From positions 19,898,291-19,962,290 of the forward strand of contig OV277868.1 in NCBI GenBank assembly GCA_922989275.2: a stretch of DNA of 64,000 bases, written 5' to 3'. The stretch is from Gari tellinella (taxonomy: Eukaryota; Mollusca; Bivalvia; Cardiida; Psammobiidae). The notes beneath the pieces are model-generated. The model was given only the letters and a program-made list of their open reading frames with translations, had not been told where the DNA came from and did not search any database. This document shows, one piece after another, positions 60,041-64,000 of this stretch (positions are counted from its first letter, which is position 1; every line of letters starts with the position of its first letter). The position numbers and the translations under genes were made by a program.

Positions 60041-60280
60041 CCCTTTCGCTCTCAATGACGCTGAAAAGCGCGTTAACAAAAGGTTTGGATCCTGATCAAC
60101 GGCCGCGTAACGCAACGTCTTATCAGGATCAAACATGTTTGACACTCGTTTCGAAATGTCTTCAGTCATACTGTCTTATTCTTTAAATTTGAAACGATAT
60201 TGCAGACAATTAAATTGAGAAGACGACAATGAAGCGGTGATCGGGTAAAACTCTCCCGAAAAAAATTGGCAGTAAAAGGG
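60041..60280. mobile_element. MITE family D, full copy
   Basis: TTAA then CCCTTTCGCTCTC; hairpin with changes on the right (AACGTCTTATCAGG); end GTAAAAGGG. The retroelement fragment follows directly. Confidence 0.85.
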
Positions 60281-60282
60281 TA

Positions 60283-60604
60283 CAGATTTCATAAACTTCG
60301 TAAAACATTTTCTAAATTCTTTTATAGAAATCTTCCTCTCATTAACAAGTATAAATGTAACTTAAAGTCTTTTCTGCGGCAAGGTATTTCACATCCGGAG
60401 TTTTATGGTGATGTGATTTACAGACTTCGTAAGATTCTTGGACATATACATTTTCAAAACCTATTTGTGAAACGTATTAGATTTTTCCTCAAAAAAGATT
60501 ATGATCCAACTATATTGCTGCGCACATCACGTTTGGTTATCGATCAATCTACAATTGATAACTATGCTTTCCTCTTTGGTTGTGCGACGACAGACAGGGC
60601 TTAG
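60283..60604 (+). pseudogene. C-terminal fragment of a bivalve-type retroelement protein
   Basis: About 107 in-frame codons ending in TAG, starting directly after a D element. Landmarks are KYKCNLKSFL, HPEFYGDVIYRLRKI, KRIRFFLKK and a final YAFLFGC. From memory of the pattern, this motif set recurs at the end of a repeated retroelement protein in bivalve genomes; I cannot name its domain. The upstream part is missing, so it is a fragment. Confidence 0.6.
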
Positions 60605-61290
60605 CACTACATGATGATGTATCTTTAAAGCCGTCCTTAACCGGGAGAGTTATGTCGGATTTTCGTGCTTTGTTTTTTCTCTCCCTCTCTGTCGTACCCT
60701 GGACCCTTCCATGTCTTACAGTTACTCGTAACTACAGACTAGTCGCTTGAGTACAATTTGACCGTTGCCATAGTGGGTTATGTTTAACACGGGCTTTAAT
60801 GTTTAATTCTTTCCCATGTTACATGTACTAATGATCTTGTCATAGAATTTTTGCTAAATGTTTTACATGTATTTACTTACTGTGCTGGCGGTCTTTTTGA
60901 TTGTGCGGTTGTGGAACAGGGTTTATATTTTATGTACACTGTTTGTCTTTATAGGTGAATATAGGAGATAAGTGTGAGGTTGGGCGCCCCTAAACCCAGG
61001 TTTAACCCCCCAGTGGTTGTTAATGGTGAATTAATTTATAGTTAATTATTGATTGCTACTGACCGTACCAAGGCGGGCTCCTATATTCACTTTGCTTTAT
61101 GTTTGTCTTGCGTGTCGTTTTCTATTTAGTGTGTAGATTGCGTGTGTGTGTGTGTGTGTTTGTTGTGGTATGACTGTGTGTGTGTGTTCTGCTTGAGAGG
61201 TGGGTGTATTGTTTGTGTTACGTTTCCTGCTTGAGTCTTTCGTATTTATTTATTAGTTGGAAATAGTGTTGTAGCATTAACACTATGTGG
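60605..61290 (+). other. Probable 3' region of the retroelement fragment
   Basis: Follows the stop codon. It holds GGGCGCCCCTAAACCC and ACCGTACCAAGGCGGG, which resemble the conserved 3' tail of the same bivalve retroelement, and a TG-rich microsatellite near 61140-61195. No ORF of note. Confidence 0.45.
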
Positions 61291-62095
61291 CAGCGCCACG
61301 TTTAGCGGTGCATATACATACACATGCTATATAGGTGTCGGCCTGGTCTAATTTCGCCCTATATAATCTATAGTAAAATGCCTAACTTTCCGAGCCAACA
61401 GCTCCCTCCAAAACAGGATTTAGGTTATAAAAGACATTCCCTTCAATTCTATGGACATTTTCCTGTTGATTGAGCCAGGTCAACTTATAACATCGGCAAT
61501 TGAAGTTTCGCTATCACTGATTTTCTAAGGTCACTGTCAAAATAAAGGTAAACAACTTTCACTCTCATCCCATTCACTGTGATTCAATATGCATCCGCCT
61601 GGGAAGAGAAACAAGTACATGCATTCCAGAAATCAGATTACTAATAAAACAAACTGCACTAATTTTAAAAGAAGTCATATCAAACAATTTTAGGATATTC
61701 ATATATACTTGTATGCCCAAATACCAGTTACAACTATGGCATTTAAAGACTATAGGCTTGTTCATTTCGCTGGGTATGTTTTATAAACGATGGCAAAAAA
61801 CATACCTATCACGACCGTCAAGTCAGTAAGGGTAACTCAGTCGCTTAAAACAATATACCGACTCAATGTATATTTCCGTTAGACTACAGTACCCCCCAAC
61901 AGTTTATTGTTATATGTATTACATGTACATGTAAGAAACCATGAGTTAATCGAAAATGTATAATGTTAGTCTTGAGGAGATTTATAATTCGCCATTTGCA
62001 GTGTTACATGTCTCCGCTCTCTCAGCTACTATCACAGAAAAGAGTAAACATGCCACATCTTGAAAATAAAATAGTGTTGGCCCTATCAACAGTAT
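61291..62095. other. No gene seen
   Basis: No coding, MITE or RNA structure recognised. Confidence 0.5.
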
Positions 62096-62100
62096 TTTAA

Positions 62101-62344
62101 CCCATTACCCCATAAATACGCTTTTTTACGCCTTTAACTTATTCCTCCACTGAAGAAATTAGTTTTAATTTATACAGTCATGAATAAGTATTGTAAGATA
62201 ATTTTTCTATATTCTAGCAGATTATAGCTTAAAGCTGGCTGAAAGTAAAGCAGAATGTGCCTTAAGGCACATTCTGCTTTACTTTCAACCTGCTTTAAGT
62301 GATCACTTATTTTCAATACTATAAACTGGCTGTGGGGTAATGGG
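62101..62344. mobile_element. MITE family B, best copy
   Basis: 244 bp exactly between TTAA repeats (62097-62100, 62345-62348); TIRs CCCATTACCCCATA and GTGGGGTAATGGG. Central hairpin of about 80 nt with GAATGTGCCTTAAGGCACATTC tip region. TTAA and CCC ends suggest piggyBac-type movement. Confidence 0.92.
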
Positions 62345-62839
62345 TTAAACCGTTCAATAAACGCGTTTATTCTAAAACACTGAGCTACATTGCAAACAGT
62401 CTAGAGCAAGAATCTCCTCTGTAGTACGCCATTGATACAGTTGAAACTCGTTAATTAGAACTCGCACTAGATCGAACAGAAATTCAACTTATAAAATAAT
62501 GGAAAGGTCTATTTAAGCGTGTTTGAACTCTATATTCTTTATTTCTTAAAAAGCAGTATTACCAAATCGTTGCATGCTGATCAAACGCTGCGTTACGTGA
62601 CGTGTGTTTAAGTGTTATATGGCTTGGTATCGTTTAATATCGTGCTTTAGCAATATATCATATTCACTTTGGTTCAACCTACTAGAATAAAACGAATACA
62701 GATATCCAAAACTAGCTTCAAAAGATCTCCCCTTTTTCAAAACGCCCAGTGGCGAATGCTCCGTTTATATGTAATTACACGCACATATAATATACTTACA
62801 GTTACATGTAGAAATAATATTATTGTTATTAAAAAGTTG

Positions 62840-63070
62840 CAGTGCTTGCACTGTTCCCTAAACAGGACCGTAATATATAATGCTTTCACTGCTGCAATAT
62901 CATCTGCTTAAACTTACTTCTTCTTTTTTCTCTGAATGTTACGTATTTGATATTTTGATTGAAGAAACATAAAGACAAGTAAATGTACTCTGACCACCCT
63001 ATACATGTAACAACTCTCTCCGAACAACACACACAATATGTGTCTCCTATTGGCCGTTGTTGTATATGTA
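62840..63070. mobile_element. MITE family E, reverse, core lost
   Basis: CAGTGCTTGCACTGTTCCC start, ATCATCTGCTTAAAC module, GGCCGTTGTTG near the end; no hairpin remains. Confidence 0.6.
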
Positions 63071-63089
63071 ACATGGTGAGAAAAATATG

Positions 63090-63144
63090 CAGCCAGGCCG
63101 GGGCTCGAACAGGGCAAATGTTCTACCGACTGAACCACCGGGCC
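63090..63144 (-). repeat. tRNA-Thr-like sequence with 18-nt deletion
   Basis: Same repeat as 63345-63417 with the same flanks. It lacks 18 nt covering part of the anticodon arm and T stem, so it is a pseudogene. Confidence 0.75.
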
Positions 63145-63344
63145 GCTTACACAAATCTCTCATCATTTAGTCATATACTCAACCCGGCTACACACACACC
63201 CTCTACACAAGAATTCGTCCCGAATTCTTACTAAAGAACACTCCACGAGTTTCTTATTATTATATTTGTATACTCTGTGAGTTACATATTATCCTACGGG
63301 TTATTTACGTTGGGCGACAAATGTAAAATGGTGAGAAAAATATG

Positions 63345-63417
63345 CAGCCAGACCGGGGCTCGAACCCGGGACCCCTTGCTTACAGGGCAAGTGTTCTACC
63401 GACTGAACCACCGGGCC
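63345..63417 (-). repeat. tRNA-Thr(UGU)-like sequence in a repeat
   Basis: 73 nt fold as a cloverleaf: acceptor GGCCCGG/TCTGGCT (one C-U mismatch, two G-U), D stem GTTC/GAAC, anticodon stem CTTGC/GCAAG with loop CCTGTAA (UGU), T stem CCGGG/CCCGG with loop TTCGAGC. It sits between short inverted flanks (AATGGTGAGA and mirror) shared with the copy at 63090, so it is repeat-borne rather than a clear functional tRNA. Confidence 0.75.
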
Positions 63418-63525
63418 GCTTACACAAATCTCTCACCATTTAATCATATACCCAACCCGGTTACATATAGAGTGTACACTGTAGATGTTTGTTTTGTTTT
63501 ACAACCACTAGCATCAACGCTTTAA

Positions 63526-63757
63526 CCCATTATCCCATAAATACGCCATTTTACGCCTTTACATTATTCCTTCACTAAAGAAAACAGTGCCACTTTATAC
63601 AGTCATGATTACATATATGTATAATAAGAAATGATTTTTATAGTCTAAAAGATGATCTAATTTAGCTTTAAGCAGGATTAAAGTAAATTTACTTTCAAAT
63701 AGCTTTTAGTGCTCATCGGTCTTTAAAACTAGAAACAAGCTAGTATGTGATAAAGGG
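63526..63757. mobile_element. MITE family B, hairpin tip lost
   Basis: TTAA repeats; CCCATTATCCCATAAATACG start; hairpin cut to AAAGTAAATTTACTTT; end GTGATAAAGGG. Confidence 0.85.
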
Positions 63758-63827
63758 TTAAGTGCGCACTAAAATATCTTCTGCACAGTCTTAGGTAAAC
63801 AAATAGCATAGGAACTTGTGTTGACTT

Positions 63828-64000
63828 TCGCTGATGTTAATCAAGTTGCCCATTGACATTGAAATCATTTCTTAATTTCAATGCTTCCAATTGTGTCGAA
63901 ACCTTATTTGATTTGGTCACACAATAACTAAATTCGCAATGCAGTGAATGTATTCGGTAATGAAATGCTTCAATGCGAGGATTTATTTTGGACGAGAAAA
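63828..64000 (+). repeat. Dispersed repeat shared with 58150-58340
   Basis: Direct-orientation partner; runs off the window end. Confidence 0.65.

Noticed and set aside
61140..61195. TG-rich microsatellite as a notable feature
   Set aside because: Common short repeat within the retroelement 3' region; nothing unusual.
63345..63417. Functional tRNA-Thr gene
   Set aside because: Acceptor mismatch plus a second deleted copy with the same repeat flanks points to a repeat-borne pseudo-tRNA.
1..64000. Many short ORFs of 60-130 codons
   Set aside because: Most lie within MITEs, overlap on both strands, or recur with the repeats; no codon or family support.

Overview
This is AT-rich nuclear DNA from an animal, most likely a bivalve mollusc. 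The reasons are interrupted genes, non-LTR retrotransposons, tRNA-derived SINE heads, frequent ACATGTAC-type motifs and a very dense population of short inverted-repeat transposons (MITEs). The phylum is inferred from overall character and from the retroelement proteins; no sequence search was possible. There is no operon-like coding, CRISPR array or rRNA.

Only one host gene is convincing. It is a minus-strand LHFPL-type tetraspan membrane protein in two coding exons (44483-44126 and 37190-36961) with matching phase-1 splice sites, giving 195 residues. Its 6.9 kb intron holds at least seven copies of one MITE family. Other protein-like sequence is decayed retroelement: a 5'-truncated RTE-like LINE (10720-11796), a second LINE that lost its reverse transcriptase core (28077-29483), and a retroelement C-terminus (60283-60604). 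Most apparent ORFs are translations of palindromic MITEs and are left out.

Bases 1012-26880 form a diverged direct tandem duplication (unit I 1012-17390, unit II 17391-26880), with a smaller duplicated block inside it. Comparing the copies exposes filled and empty insertion sites and one deletion between two hairpins.

Family names here are my own. C: about 246 bp, TIR CAGTGGAGAA, TA target, mariner-like. D: about 235 bp, TIR CCCTTTCAC, TTAA-type target, piggyBac-like. E: about 350 bp, TIR CAGTGCTCCCTC, TA target. F: about 369 bp, TIR CAGTGAAACCCCTC, TA target, pogo-like, always carrying a B element inside. B: about 240 bp, TIR CCCATTACCCC, TTAA target, with its own AAAGCAGG hairpin. G: about 170-200 bp, TTAA target. 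H: about 195 bp, TIR CAGGGCTCCAG, hAT-like. L: foldback element. M: TIR GGGGCCCGTTTTAC.

The most unusual signal is that families with unrelated ends and different target sites (C, D, E, G, and in altered form M) carry the same central hairpin of roughly 66 nt, built from GCAAACAG, then GATCAGACGCCG, and their mirror. D, E and G also share a second module, GCAGACGAC. Families are nested in both directions (C in D, D in C, F in E), so they were mobile over overlapping periods. From about 45 kb to the end the window continues as MITE-rich intergenic DNA, with a 954 bp hAT-like element and two tRNA-Thr-like repeats.
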